From Theodoxus fluviatilis (taxonomy: Eukaryota > Mollusca > Gastropoda > Cycloneritida > Neritidae): a stretch of 25,000 nt of DNA. The translations under genes were made by a program, and so were the position numbers. The notes under the pieces are model-generated. The model worked only from the letters and a program-made list of their open reading frames with translations. It had not been told where the DNA came from and did no database searches. The DNA lies in NCBI GenBank assembly GCA_034096865.1, contig JAWQFJ010025392.1, forward strand, positions 1-25,000. The letters are read 5' to 3'. The first letter of the stretch is position 1; each line of letters opens with the position of its first letter. Positions 9,066 to 19,489 of the stretch are shown one piece after another.

Positions 9066-10624
9066 TTATCTAGGTTGATTCCCTACACACACGCGACAGT
9101 ATTCAACAACGCAAGGCTGCTCTAGATCGTTCTCGACGACATCCTTGGGGTCTGTATCGCCTTCCGGAGAGCCAGTACCCGTCGCCCTGAGCCAGTCCAA
9201 CATGGAGCAATGCACTGTCTTGGCTTGCAACCGAGGACTCGCTGTCGATGTGCTCGGAGTAACTGCCTCAGTCATATTTCTGCGCGTCCTCTACGAACGG
9301 TTTGCAGGTGTGTCAATCGGCAGTTGCCGAGCACCATTGCGGGAGGGTTGATCACCTGCCATAGGACGGGGAGACAGCGTGCTATTTCCAGCACCACCTG
9401 CGACGGAGTGCCCGTCGCCCGGCCTCCCTGTCTGATGATCTTGGCGACAATCGCGAAGAAATCTGGCGAGGTCCGCTTCTGATGGGCCGTTGTCTTCTCC
9501 GCAGTGGTCCTGACTATCCCTCAGTGTCCCAGAAGGTGGATCCTCCAGGCTGATGTGCACAAGGGTCTGGAAATCCCGTCGGCGCCTTCCCCGTTGCTTA
9601 CGTTCTCTTTGTCTTCTCCAGCCTATGTCTCCGTCATGTCGTGGGGGTATTTCAGGAGTGAAAGGTCGCTCTCGCTCATGTCTGCTGAGATCGTCTGCTT
9701 TCTTTGATTGCTGGTATGTAGCTCTGCCGAAAACCCCGACGCCCATGCGTCTGAGAGGAGTTCGCCCTCGATTCAGCACCAGCATTTTGATTTCTTCATG
9801 GGTAAAATTCACTAGTATTGGCCGTGGGTAGTTCTGCCGCCTGCCAAAAGCCTATCTACTATTTCAGCACTGATTATTACATCTGACCAGGGTACATTTG
9901 GCACGGCTTCCCTCAGAACGTGAGAAACATGGTGCAAACACTGTTCACCTGATTCGTATGCACCCTCCCCAATACCGAAGAACTGTACACAGTTCAGACC
10001 TGCATGAGATTCCCGTTCGACTCTCTGACCGTTGAAGATTGCTGCCATTAAAGTCACTAAAAGTTCTTTCATCTCTATCTGTTCTCTCTGCATGTATGCA
10101 TTACAGTCTTAAAGATACTGATACTTGAGATTGCACTGGCGTATTGTTTCCTGGCAATACATCCACAGCTTATTCTGCTCTTGATAGAGTCGTTTGATAC
10201 AGTCAGTAACATATAGCATTTCCTGATGTAGGACATTAAGTTTTCCACCCATTGAATCTTTTAGGTGTTTCAACATTTCCTCTAGCCTTCCACACGTGAT
10301 TAACGTGAGGACCAGTATTGGCATGCACATCGCCGCCTTGCATGATCAAATCAAAAAGGTCATGCAGACTTTCCGCCGACACACGCGGTTTAGCAGTACA
10401 CGAGAGCACCAACAGCATGTATAATGCCAGAATGAGGCTGCCGGTCTTGCTCACGGATGTTGGAAGCATTATTTCAGCACGGTGGTTACTGGCAAAGAAA
10501 ACTTTTGCCAAAGTTCTTGCCAATCATTGTCGAACTTGGCGCTGCCATCCACGTCTTTCCTTGATCTGACATGACCATTATACACACCGATCCTGAGGCG
10601 GTAGATGCATAGTTTGACACCCAT
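9066..10624 (-). mobile_element. LINE 5' part: ORF1-like remnant with 2A-like motif, coiled coil and RRM-like region
   Basis: Read on the minus strand from ATG 10624, pieces in two frames give the layout of an invertebrate LINE first ORF. An N-terminal YRLRIGVYNGHVR segment (about 10608-10570) comes first. A hydrophobic stretch and a DVHANTGP motif (10331-10308) follow, then a Leu/Glu/Lys coiled-coil-like segment (about 10285-10150), then an RRM-like stretch with CVQFFGIGEG, and RPILVNFTHEEIKMLVLNRGR (about 9825-9765), and finally a hydrophilic Arg/Pro-rich tail to 9066. ORF1 proteins bind element RNA and act as chaperones. The pieces are separated by stops (about 10095 and 9290) and frameshifts (between 10523 and 10330, and near 9825), so it is a relic. 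It lies on the same strand as the ORF2 remnant 2.4 kb away, but they need not be the same element. Confidence 0.8.
10308..10331 (-). other. Decayed 2A-like peptide motif in LINE remnant
   Basis: The minus-strand reading is DVHANTGP. The canonical 2A ribosome-skipping motif is D(V/I)ExNPGP, and related motifs near the N-terminus of LINE ORFs are established in echinoderm and mollusc elements. Asp, Val, Asn, Gly and the last Pro are kept. Glu is replaced by His and the first Pro by Thr, so skipping activity is not expected. It follows a hydrophobic segment as in other LINE copies. Confidence 0.6.
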
Positions 10625-11050
10625 GGCGCCTCAACCGTGAGTGATAGTCTGAACTGCAACTATGGTATGGCTATGTGCAATCAATAAAGGGGGAAATTAT
10701 GAAAAATATTTGAAAGCATCTGATGGTTTGTGCAATATTTAAGTTTCGAACATGCACGCCGACTTGCACTTGAAGCCTTTAACATCCAACGTCCAAACAA
10801 GTGCGGTCTCCGTAAGTGCACTCACTCCAATAGATACATCGCAGCGTCAAAACCCAATGCTTGGCTTCGTATTAAATGATCTTAAAAAAAACACCAATTT
10901 ACTATAATCTTACTAACTACCATTGTCAAAACGCTGGCTATGTAGTGACGGCTGGCCGTAGTATGGAGAGAGCACGATATATTGATATCCTAGAAAGCGC
11001 CTCACAGTTCGAGCCCGGAGGGCACAGTAGCTCGCTGATTGACCCCGCAA

Positions 11051-11054
<4 letters not shown>
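10625..11054. other. Unassigned sequence
   Basis: No gene is seen. There are AT-rich runs and a few short palindromes. The plus frame 10876-11172 is open only because it runs into the downstream (GA)n tract. Confidence 0.45.

Positions 11055-11119
<65 letters not shown>
11055..11119 (+). repeat. (GA)n microsatellite
   Basis: An uninterrupted GA dinucleotide run of about 65 bases (about 32 units). Its purity suggests recent expansion and probable length polymorphism. Open frames through it (Arg-Glu on plus, Ser-Leu on minus) are artefacts. Confidence 0.97.
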
Positions 11120-11122
<3 letters not shown>

Positions 11123-12594
11123 TGATGCCTTGTAGACATACAGCGAATGGGCGAAAAATCCTTCGTTGTTGACATTGTTATCTGAGCTGAGCTAGTTTGG
11201 AATCGCATAAATCAATACACTCCTTTTTGAAGTTCTCAGAGTTCTTCAACACGTCTTTAAAAATAGCGTAACTTGTTTTCTCTCTCCACTCCGACCCCTG
11301 ACGTTGGTGTTAACAGCCGACAAGGTGTTTGCAACATCGATATATGAGGCCAGGTTGAAAATGAGCTTCGTTATTTCCAACGGGTTTCCATTTCCCCTTT
11401 CTTGAAGGCCCCTTCTTGGCACCATCGATTCGCCATTGGGAATTCTATTCTTGGTCGTGGACTCGTCAGCTCTAGCAAGCTACGTAAGCTGTTAAATGTC
11501 TCCAATCGCAGATGGTCTACGGTAATGTGTGATCGGTCCTCTCCCGATAAGTCGCTCCGATGCCTTTGGTAAGTTTAAGATTTTTGTGTCGTCATAAATT
11601 ATACTATAAATGCCCTTCAAAATTATGCCAAAATTAATATGATACGTGCAGTGGTTGCTGAGCTAAGACAAGTTAAATACGTATGTAACTAAAAAAGCTT
11701 ATCAAGAAAATGGGTTTTCATATTTGAGCTACATTCTGCATAGCAACCATCTACTTGTATTTAAACTACGTCAATGAAATTAGGCCCAGAGTTATTTCTT
11801 ACAAATATCCCTCAACGGCCAATGAAAATAAGCTGCGCGTTTAGATGACAGCCCGCGGTGTAGTGCTATACCAGATACTGGACCGATCTGTTAGCGAGTG
11901 CAACAGAAGCGATGTAATGATGAAGTGGGGTGTTACGTAATTAGAGGAAGTTTATTACACTCTGAAATAGCAGTACCTATCTAAAGACGTCAAACATAAT
12001 TATTTAGCGGTAGATTTGTAATCTGAAACTCTCTGAGTAAACGTAGGAATGGTTCAGCTTTCTGAATCGACCTATATCCTAATTTCGCATGGGTGACCCC
12101 CATTTAGAAGAATTTTCGGCAGTAACCCGATTTAAACAAAGTATCCAAGAGACTCCATCTGAGAAGACCAGTCACATATTGTTCGTGAGCTCCGAAGTGG
12201 ACTTCCTGTCGCAACCAATTGAACATGTTGTTTGTGTATGTTCACCACGTCACCGATAATCTTACGTTGTTATCTGAGAGGGTCGGTCTTTTTCCATGGT
12301 TCTCCGTACTGTTCTTTCTATATTCAACTCGGGACATTATTTTCTCTACATCCATCGGAGGACAGCTGTACTGCGTATCTTCATTGTAATGACGCTTTTG
12401 TCTCGGCTGTCCTCCCATCCTGAGTAGTAACATTCCTGTTGCAAATGGAGCGTTATGAAGGAATGAAACACCTGTGCAGTGTTCCAACTTGCTGTGGGAT
12501 GAATGGTGAAGGAAAGAAGGCCGGGAGGGGAAAGAGGGTTGGGGGGAGGAGGGAAGAAGAGGTGTAGGGACTACATACAGTGTGTATGAATACA
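11120..12594. other. Unassigned intergenic or intronic sequence
   Basis: About 1.5 kb of mixed composition with no convincing open frame, repeat or RNA gene on either strand. Short frames present have no recognised motif. Near 12520-12560 a short G/A-rich patch precedes the TG repeat. Confidence 0.5.
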
Positions 12595-12838
12595 TTAGAG
12601 CGCGCGCGCGCGTGTATGTGAGTGTGTATAGTGTGAGTGTGTGTGTGTGTGTGTGTTTGCGAGTGTGTGTATGTGTTTGCGTGTTCGTGTGTGCATGTGT
12701 ATGTGCGTGCGTGTGTGTGTGTATGAGCACGCGTGTGGGTGCGTGTGTGCTCGCTCGCACGCGCGTGTGTGTATGCGTGTGTGTATGCGTGTGCGTATGT
12801 GCGTGTGTGTGTGCGTGTGTATGTGTGCGTGTATGTGT
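12595..12838 (+). repeat. Imperfect TG/CG dinucleotide repeat block
   Basis: Alternating purine-pyrimidine sequence of TG units mixed with CG and TA, including a pure CGCGCGCGCG stretch near 12601-12611. Such alternation favours Z-DNA. Cys-Val and His-Thr rich open frames across it are artefacts of the repeat. Confidence 0.93.
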
Positions 12839-13599
12839 CCTGTTTTCTCGCATGGGACAAAAGACAGACCTACCGTAAAGAAAACTCATGGAAGCTAGAG
12901 CGCTTGGAGAGGGCAAACCTCCGCCAAGGCAGGCACAGTGGTGGAGGCGTCACATCATCTCTCATGGCCCGTATAATTCAGGCAGCATGTTCCTCTAGCC
13001 TGGCCTGACTCTACGAATTTTAGTTTATTTTGAGCGCTTGCTAGCGTTCTCCGAGTGTGGAACGCATATGCTGGCTTGCTTCATACGCCGGGGCTATGAC
13101 TTGGGTCGATAACATTTCTCTATATTTTTGCAATTCCAAAATGAATGACCGATAACCTCCAAAATTTAATGGATTGTTCCTTGAGTGAGACTCTGATTTT
13201 GTAACAAATTTCACCAGAATCCGTTTGAACTTTTTGGAATAGTTTGCCGTGTAACGAACACACTAACAAACGAACTAACAAGCCATCTCACAAGCCGATT
13301 GAAAAACACATCCTTCTTGGCAGAGGTTCAGTGTAATAAGAAGACCAGACAGGCGGCAGTGTTAAAAAGTGGAAAGCGGATGGTCCACTAAGGTAGCAGC
13401 GGGTACTGACAGTTAATACCCAGTTGGTGATAGTTTGGTAAAAATATAAGACAAAATGAAAAACACACGCAAATGAAAACAACAGTAGGCTAACAAACAT
13501 TGATACAAAGACGAAGAGATCACGCGTGCAGGCTGGACAGCAAGATGACACTGTTTCAGGACAACCATGCATACATGTATACTCACTCAGCGAACAACT
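12839..13599. other. Unassigned sequence left of the receptor exon
   Basis: No exon is recognised on either strand, including when searching the minus strand for the third transmembrane helix expected downstream of the receptor exon. The 12890-13010 stretch (CAAACCTCCGCCAAGGCAGG) has the look of a conserved dispersed repeat but I cannot name it. The rest is AT-rich. Confidence 0.4.
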
Positions 13600-13820
13600 G
13601 ATCCCACGGATAAATACGAACGAACAATCAAACAGTCGAACACACAGGAAGAGAAACGCGTGCTTAATGTGTAACCCTCATGGAATAAAGGTGATGTGCG
13701 TGTATAAAAAGACCAATAAAAGAACGAATGCACGAACGAGCAAACAATCAAACACACAAACTCATGAAAGAACGAACGAAAGCACGAACGAACAAACAAC
13801 CGAATCAACGAACGAACTCG
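13600..13820 (+). repeat. Interrupted (GAAC)n/(CAAA)n tetranucleotide repeat
   Basis: Degenerate tandem of ACGA and AACA-type units, densest at 13720-13820. It lies in the probable intron just 3' of the receptor exon donor. Interruptions show it is old. Confidence 0.8.
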
Positions 13821-13878
13821 CAGCAGGAATCGGTGCATGCGGAACACCACTTCCTTTCGTTCGTGGAGTGCTCCTCAC

Positions 13879-14061
13879 CTGCGTGGCCGAAGGTCCAGCG
13901 GTGGTTGAAGGAGGACACGATGACCAGGGGGTAGCCTAGCACAGGGTGACCGAGGTCAGACAGAGCTAGGTAAGCTACAAAGTAATCAGCCAACACCAGC
14001 ACTCTTCGTCTCTGAAAGGTCACCACCAGCACCAGTGCGTTGAGGGTGATGGCCACCAAGT
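13879..14061 (-). CDS. Internal exon of a rhodopsin-family receptor, opsin-like (TM1-TM2)
   Basis: On the minus strand a pyrimidine-rich tract ending in GGCAG precedes 14061, and CACGCAG followed by GTGAGG marks a donor at 13878. The 183-base exon starts with two bases of a split codon and ends with one, so it is a symmetrical phase-1 exon. It encodes LVAITLNALVLVV (TM1 with the conserved Asn), a basic loop QRRR, then YLALSDLGHPVLGYPLVIVSS (TM2 with the conserved Asp) and NHRWTFG, the extracellular loop motif before the disulphide Cys. The SDLG...GYP...SSF..RW.FG pattern fits opsins, particularly the tetraopsin group (peropsin, RGR, retinochrome, neuropsin). The retinal-binding Lys and the DRY region would be in other exons, which I could not find, so light sensing is inferred. 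Other class A receptors remain possible. Confidence 0.7.
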
Positions 14062-14263
14062 CTGCCGGGAAAGAAGACGGGATAAATCATAATTACGTGC
14101 ACAGATAATGTCAGAACGGGATGCTGGGTACGATAAATGGATCGGGGGGAAGAAACGAACGAACGACAGGCTTTTCTACGGTGTGGCACAAGGTAATTGG
14201 ATTACATCCCCCCCAAGGCCCCTCCGTCTCCAACCTTTCCTGTCAGACAATCCGCGCCATGTC

Positions 14264-14409
14264 TGCCTGCCTGCCTGCCTGCTTGCCTGCCTGCCTGCCT
14301 GCCTGCCTGCCTTCCTGCCTGCCTGCCTGCCTTCCTGTCTGCCTGCCTGCTTGCCTGCCTGCCTGCCTGCCTGCCTTCCTGCCTGCCTGCCTGCCTGCCT
14401 GCTTGCCTG
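14264..14409 (+). repeat. (CCTG)n tetranucleotide repeat
   Basis: Nearly pure CCTG/TGCC tandem of about 145 bases with a few C-to-T changes giving CTTG or CTTC units. Being 4-base units it reads openly in all three plus frames (Cys-Leu-Pro-Ala), none of which is a gene. It lies within 210 bases upstream of the receptor exon acceptor on the minus strand. Confidence 0.95.
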
Positions 14410-14429
14410 CGTCTTTCTGTATGTGTTTC

Positions 14430-14575
14430 CGTCTCTATGTGTGTGTGTATGTGTGTGTGTGTATGTGTGTGTGTGTGTTTGTGTCTGTGCGAGTATGTGT
14501 GTGTGTTTTTGTGTGTGTGTGCGTGCGTGTGTGTGTGTGTGTGTGTGCGTGCCTGTCTGTCTCTCTGTGCGTGTG
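14430..14575 (+). repeat. (GT)n dinucleotide repeat, imperfect
   Basis: GT repeats interrupted by AT and CG steps, continuing directly from the CCTG block with a short TCTGTATG spacer. Together they make a ~310-base low-complexity block in the likely intron. Confidence 0.92.
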
Positions 14576-14697
14576 TCTTAAACTGTGTTCCTTCAGTTGT
14601 TTGTAACATCGTTTCTCGTTGTGGCTAAAGTATGCAAAGCTCATCAACAAAAGCAAGTAATGTTTGTACTTTTTATAATGGGCCGGTGTCCTAAATA

Positions 14698-14820
14698 ATA
14701 AAGTCAGTCAATCAGTCAGTTAGCCAGCCAGTCAGCAGTCTGTGCGTGTGCGCGCGCGCGCGCGCGTGTATGTGTGTGTGTGTGTTAGTGCGTGTATGTA
14801 TGTGTGTGTGTGTGTGTGTG
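14698..14820 (+). repeat. (CAGT)n then (CG)n/(TG)n repeat
   Basis: A degenerate CAGT/CCAG run (14698-14738) passes into alternating CG (14750-14766) and then TG (14767-14820). The CG stretch is among the strongest Z-DNA-prone strings in the window. Confidence 0.9.
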
Positions 14821-15844
14821 AAAACTTTTGACATGGCATGCATGTAAAAAGTCATACGCGCTTTCGTCTGACTGTTGGGGTGTCATGTCGGTGCCTGATA
14901 ATGGTGGTTCAAATGAATTGTCGCTCTATGTATAGATGATGCAGACGTGTGTCTAGTGGAACTCTATTCCTCTTCAGCTCAATACTGTCGTGCTTCGTGA
15001 CTTCATGTCTGCCTACACAGAAGCATCGTGTTTGTTTCAAATGAAGCATGGTGCCGTGATAGCTTGAGTGTGGCATGGCTCGAACAGGCAGGGAGTTTAG
15101 AGACGGTGTACGTGTCTCTCTCCCTTCACTCCCTCCATGGAATCAGCAGACGGGAAGACGTGGCATAACGTTTCTCAGTCTTTATTCATGATCACAGACA
15201 GCGCAGTACATGGCTGCCGTCTGCTGGGATGATCTCCCTCTGGCCTTCATTGGTGAGTGTGTGCGTCAAAGTACATTATGTGCCAATGAATGAATTCGAA
15301 AAGTGATTCGTGTATAAATGAATGGCCAGTGAAATATTTACGGCGCCAATTAAATCAGGTACTTACACATATTTTCTTTGAATATTACCGTTTACAACTC
15401 ATGGAGTGCAAGTAGCCATATTTGAGATGATTGAGAAGGATAAACTCTAGGCTTAAACTCATTATTACAACCAGTACATGGTACATTACATGAATAAACT
15501 GCAAAACTCGATGTGCTCTCAAGCGCCGCAACAGAAGTCGAAGGTAGGGATAGTGGCAGATGAGAAAGCTGCGTCTGAGTGAACAGTATATACCTCTAGG
15601 GCAGCTGCAGAGTCTGGAAGAAACACGCCTTCTCACGTATCTCAGCAGTTACAATACACTCACGAGGATGGGAACAAATCAGTGACAGTACGTTCAATCA
15701 TAGATATATGGACAGGTCTCTGTATCCTATTCTCATCCTACTACACATACATCTTCAGCAGCTTCCAGCTCCAGGAAAGATCACCCCAATGCCAGGTACA
15801 CCCAAAGCAGGTAGCGTGATCTTATAACTAAAGTAGATGGTTTA
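14821..15844. other. Unassigned sequence
   Basis: No gene is recognised. A short plus-strand stretch at 15213-15251 starting ATGGCTGCC ends in ATTG followed by GTGAGT, a perfect donor form, but it is too short and unrecognised to call. The minus frame 15385-15636 has no known motif. Confidence 0.4.
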
Positions 15845-15912
15845 CCCGTCTCCACCTTTTCCCGTCTCAATCTTTTCCCGTCTCCATCTTTTCCTGTCTC
15901 CACCGTTTCCAT
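15845..15912 (+). repeat. Four-copy ~18-bp tandem repeat
   Basis: Units of the form CCCGTCTCCACCTTTT repeat four times with small changes. Purely pyrimidine on this strand apart from one or two bases per unit. It leads into the C-rich block that follows. Confidence 0.85.
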
Positions 15913-15950
15913 TTTTTTCTCCCCCTAAATAATCGTACCGTAGATACTTA

Positions 15951-16276
15951 CCCCCCCCCCCCCCAACCCCCAACCCCCGGCCTCACCCCCAAACCGGTCT
16001 CACCCCCCCGGTCTCACCCCTTCGCCCGGCATCACCCCCTCCCAGCCTCACCCCACCTCCCAGCCTCACCTCCAATGTCTTCCCCCCCTCCCCCCGGCAC
16101 CTCTCCCACCCCAGCCTCACCCCACCTCCCGGCCTCACCCCCCCCCCCCCGGCCTCACCCCCTCCCCCGGCCTCACCCCCCCAGTTCCCCCCCCCCCCTG
16201 GTCTCACCGCACCCCCCGGCATCACCCCCCACCAAATAACCATACCGTACATCCTTTCTCACCCCCCACCCCCTCA
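15951..16276 (+). repeat. C-rich minisatellite, CGGCCTCACCCCC units
   Basis: Irregular tandem of a GGCCTCACCCCC-type unit with variable C runs of 5 to 10. The reverse strand is G-rich with runs suitable for G-quadruplexes. The minus-strand open frame across it (Gly-rich) is an artefact. Confidence 0.92.
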
Positions 16277-16304
16277 CATTCACCAAACATCAACGCGTGA
16301 TGAG

Positions 16305-16640
16305 ATGAGCGAGCTCGGACCCGTAAAACCTCGTGCATCACGAACCACACGTTGGAGCCGAGTTGGCCTCCCTTTACCCTCTCACGAAGCACACGTTGGA
16401 GCCGAGTTGCCTCCCTTTGCCGTCAACAGTCCCATGACGAAAAAGTTCCAGAGGGAATATCTCCAGAACGGTCGGAGGCACGCCTTCCAAAACGCGACAA
16501 CTACCCTCATCCGGTCACGGGGGAGCAACATGCCAAATTTCGCGGAGATCCGTGCACTGGCGGCCGAACGCATAGAGCGGATGGACAGACGGTCAGACAG
16601 ATATCCGGATAGACAGAAACCGTTTGGGTTTTAAATATAT
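16305..16640 (+). repeat. Dispersed-repeat-like block with an internal 46-bp duplication
   Basis: A GC-richer block that begins with two copies of ACACGTTGGAGCCGAGTTG about 46 bases apart (near 16347 and 16393) and ends in GACAGACGG/CAGATATCCGGATAGACAG followed by an AT-rich string. A 109-codon frame spans it (16305-16634) and ends RYPDRQKPFGF. The GACAGACGGTCAGACAG tail before AT-rich sequence resembles ends of dispersed repeats in animal genomes. I cannot name the family. It may be coding, but repeat origin is more likely. Confidence 0.4.
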
Positions 16641-16939
16641 ATAGATAAGTCAAACTGATGATCATTTAAGAGTGCGAAAGCAAAGAGGCTCCAACACAAC
16701 TTCTCTAGTTAAAGGCACTGCGTTAATTTACGTCAAAAGATGGAGCCACAACTGTTCCCTGTCTACGTAAACTGATCATGTGGACTTGATCATCTGTCGA
16801 GCACAGGCACGTCCCATTATGCGAGGGCTAGGCCTATTACTTGCTTTTTTTCAGCCAAACCTCTTCACCTCCAGTGTTTGGTTGATTGTCAGCTTATCAG
16901 GGTGGCTCTGCAACAACACTGAAAGCACTGGACTCTTGC
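16641..16939. other. Unassigned sequence
   Basis: AT-rich at the start (ATATATATAG), otherwise unremarkable. No open frame of note. Confidence 0.5.
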
Positions 16940-17095
16940 GGAGGACGAATGGAGGATGAATGGATGAATGGATGGACGGACGGACGGACGGAAGAACGGA
17001 CGGATGGACGGACGGACGGACGGATGGATGGATGGACGGATGGATGATGGATGGACTGATGGATGGATGGATGTATGTATGGATGGACTGAGTGA
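16940..17095 (+). repeat. (GGAC)n/(GGAT)n tetranucleotide repeat
   Basis: Tandem GGAC and GGAT units alternating in small blocks over about 150 bases. The minus strand reads as Ser-Ile-His-Pro repeats, an artefact. Confidence 0.93.
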
Positions 17096-17753
17096 GTTTC
17101 ATGGCCTACCAGGAGGTGTAGGATATTTGGGGCATTGATAACGAAACATCAGTAAATCTGGTTAGAATGATAGCCAATTAAGTCCCGATATCTCTAGTTA
17201 TTCGCGTACGGAGATCCCGTGGGTCAATTCTTACCTCGTGCGGAAAAATATATGACGAGAGGAAAAAAAAACTCACAACTGAATACAAGGTTGACACAGG
17301 CCTGTCATATTATGCACAAGTATCATGAGATTGATGTTCCGTTTGATAATTATGGTTTTGTTTCTTTATGAATGTACCACATACATTGTGTCCAGGATGG
17401 ATGCAATCATATTCAGTCAAGTCAGTTTCGAGGACCAAAAGTGACGTCCAGGCTTTGCTGCAGTGTGTTGAGTGGTGCCTAGTCACATCTAGCCTGTGTT
17501 TTCCAAATGCCTGTCCGGTTATGTTTTTGTCTGACAAATGTCCAACGCGGTTTGAAAGTATTTCACATCGATGTTTCCTCTCAGAAGAGGTCTGACAAGC
17601 CATATATATTCAGATGGAATCGAAAACACACCCTGAAGTAGTTTATCACGATTAAATCATACTCCGTGCCCGTTGCCCTATCATCGTACTAGTCTTCTTT
17701 TATTTACAGTCTGTTTGTCTATAACAGTTAAACGCCTCTCGCTCATGGAATAA
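17096..17753. other. Unassigned sequence
   Basis: Two opposing open frames (17368-17595 plus, 17310-17603 minus) overlap almost completely and neither is recognised. The stretch is AT-rich and carries no repeat I can see. Confidence 0.45.
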
Positions 17754-17975
17754 CCATGAATACTGCCCTCATCATGAAAGAACCAATTACATACCATTAG
17801 ATTTACCACACAATCTCAATGACCAATTCTCCATCCATAAGGTACTTTTCAAATGTCTTTTTCTCATGGAAGAACTACACAGTATCATTTCACGCAAACA
17901 AAAGCTTTCTGGTCATTCAGGTCACGCCAATTTATTAAAACACGTATTTAGATGGAGATAAAACCCTTATTCATA

Positions 17976-17989
17976 TTCATCACCATCAT

Positions 17990-18049
<60 letters not shown>

Positions 18050-18072
18050 CAACGACAACAATAACAACAACA
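17976..18072 (+). repeat. Compound triplet repeat (ATC)n(CAG)n(CAA)n in X copy A
   Basis: About 10 CAT/ATC units, about 12 CAG units and then CAA with occasional CGA. Copy B of X has the same order but more ATC and fewer CAG units, so each tract has changed length independently since the copies parted. Confidence 0.93.
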
Positions 18073-18246
18073 TCCTAAGGCGCGTGCATGTGTGCTTATA
18101 ATTTCCGCTGTCTGGTCTGTTACAAGGCTTTTTGCGACCTAAATGAGTTTGCACTAACAAGTATAGCAAGTCAAATATGTACATATAAAGTCAATGCTTT
18201 GCAATCCCCAGTGATTTGTGGAACTTTCGATGAATAAAATGACTGT

Positions 18247-18372
<126 letters not shown>

Positions 18373-18572
18373 CTGCTGAAACCATACGCTGCATTTGAAA
18401 GTGATCGATATCGCTTTCAAAATCGAGTCCTGGAATTTAGTCGCATCTTGCATACATGCCTGAATATTCAAAATGAGAATTCACACTGACGTGCTTCAGG
18501 CAGCCAAAACGAGAAAATATTTTAGTTGAAGGAGATTGATGAGCTTTTTACTGTCAAAGCAGACTTCAAGAG

Positions 18573-19308
18573 CACACAGTTCAACGTGTCAACGAAGACC
18601 GTGCAAGCGATGATCATATTTCCTTTCTCCACCTGCTGAAACCGCTACGTCGGATTGCAAAGGCAACCACAAATGCACGCGCGGGCATGAAGCATTACAA
18701 GGAAAAAAGGAGCGAAGAGGTAATTAACCGTCGATGTCCTGATTTGGTGTAATTTTCTAAGAAAGAACTCGTGACAAACATTAAGTCGTGGAAGCGTCTT
18801 GTATGCCGTCACTGCCCTCATAAACACGGACCTGTTTTTGACGCCCGAGTTCTAAGCAGTACGAAAGTCAATCGTTAACCAATCAATGCGTCCAGCTGTT
18901 AAGATTACAGAGTCAAGCAGTCTGCATACTCCATAAGCATGTTGTTCTTCGACCGATTTCCAGACACTGTTCTACTCCTTGGACACGCTCACAGCCGAGA
19001 TTTAAATTGAGTTAGTAGTTTTTAATGGTTCATTCATCAAGTTCCTTGTGTTTGTCCAGTCTTCATCTTGACGAATCAATACGGTATTTTAACGTAGACA
19101 GGCCTGCTCGTTTGTTATTTGGTATGAAAACTAAACAGATAAACTTAGACGTGTCGCCAGTCCCTTCGACGTAAGTTGATACATTTTCGCGCACTGAAAT
19201 GTTGTCTCATGAACACGCACGTATTTCACATCGTCGAGAAAGCCTATTGGAAATGACAGGCCGCCGATCGCACATCCTGGTGAAGAGCATACGTGACGTG
19301 CGTGCACA
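18573..19308. other. Unassigned sequence
   Basis: No gene or repeat is recognised. Short frames (18645-18827 minus, 19131-19313 minus) carry no motif. Confidence 0.45.
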
Positions 19309-19317
19309 CACACACAC

Positions 19318-19368
<51 letters not shown>

Positions 19369-19377
19369 AGAGAGAGA

Positions 19378-19414
<37 letters not shown>

Positions 19415-19450
19415 AAGAGAAAGAGAGAGAGAGAAAGAGAGAGAGAGAAG
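19309..19450 (+). repeat. (CA)n then (GA)n microsatellite
   Basis: A short CA run (19303-19318) and then ~130 bases of GA with scattered AAGA interruptions. It sits directly before the LINE fragment at 19490 and could mark its 5' truncation point. Open frames through it are artefacts. Confidence 0.94.
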
Positions 19451-19489
19451 CATTTTAGGATCGATGAAATGGGATGTAAACACACACAC

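Noticed and set aside
11000..11030. tRNA B-box-like GTTCGAGCCC
   Set aside because: No A box at suitable distance and no cloverleaf pairing could be drawn around it.
13600..14575. CRISPR-like array
   Set aside because: The repeats are 2-4 base microsatellite units without distinct spacers, and the genome is eukaryotic.
15180..15255. Small plus-strand exon ending in a perfect GTGAGT donor
   Set aside because: Under 75 bases, no recognised peptide, and the acceptor is ambiguous; too little to call.
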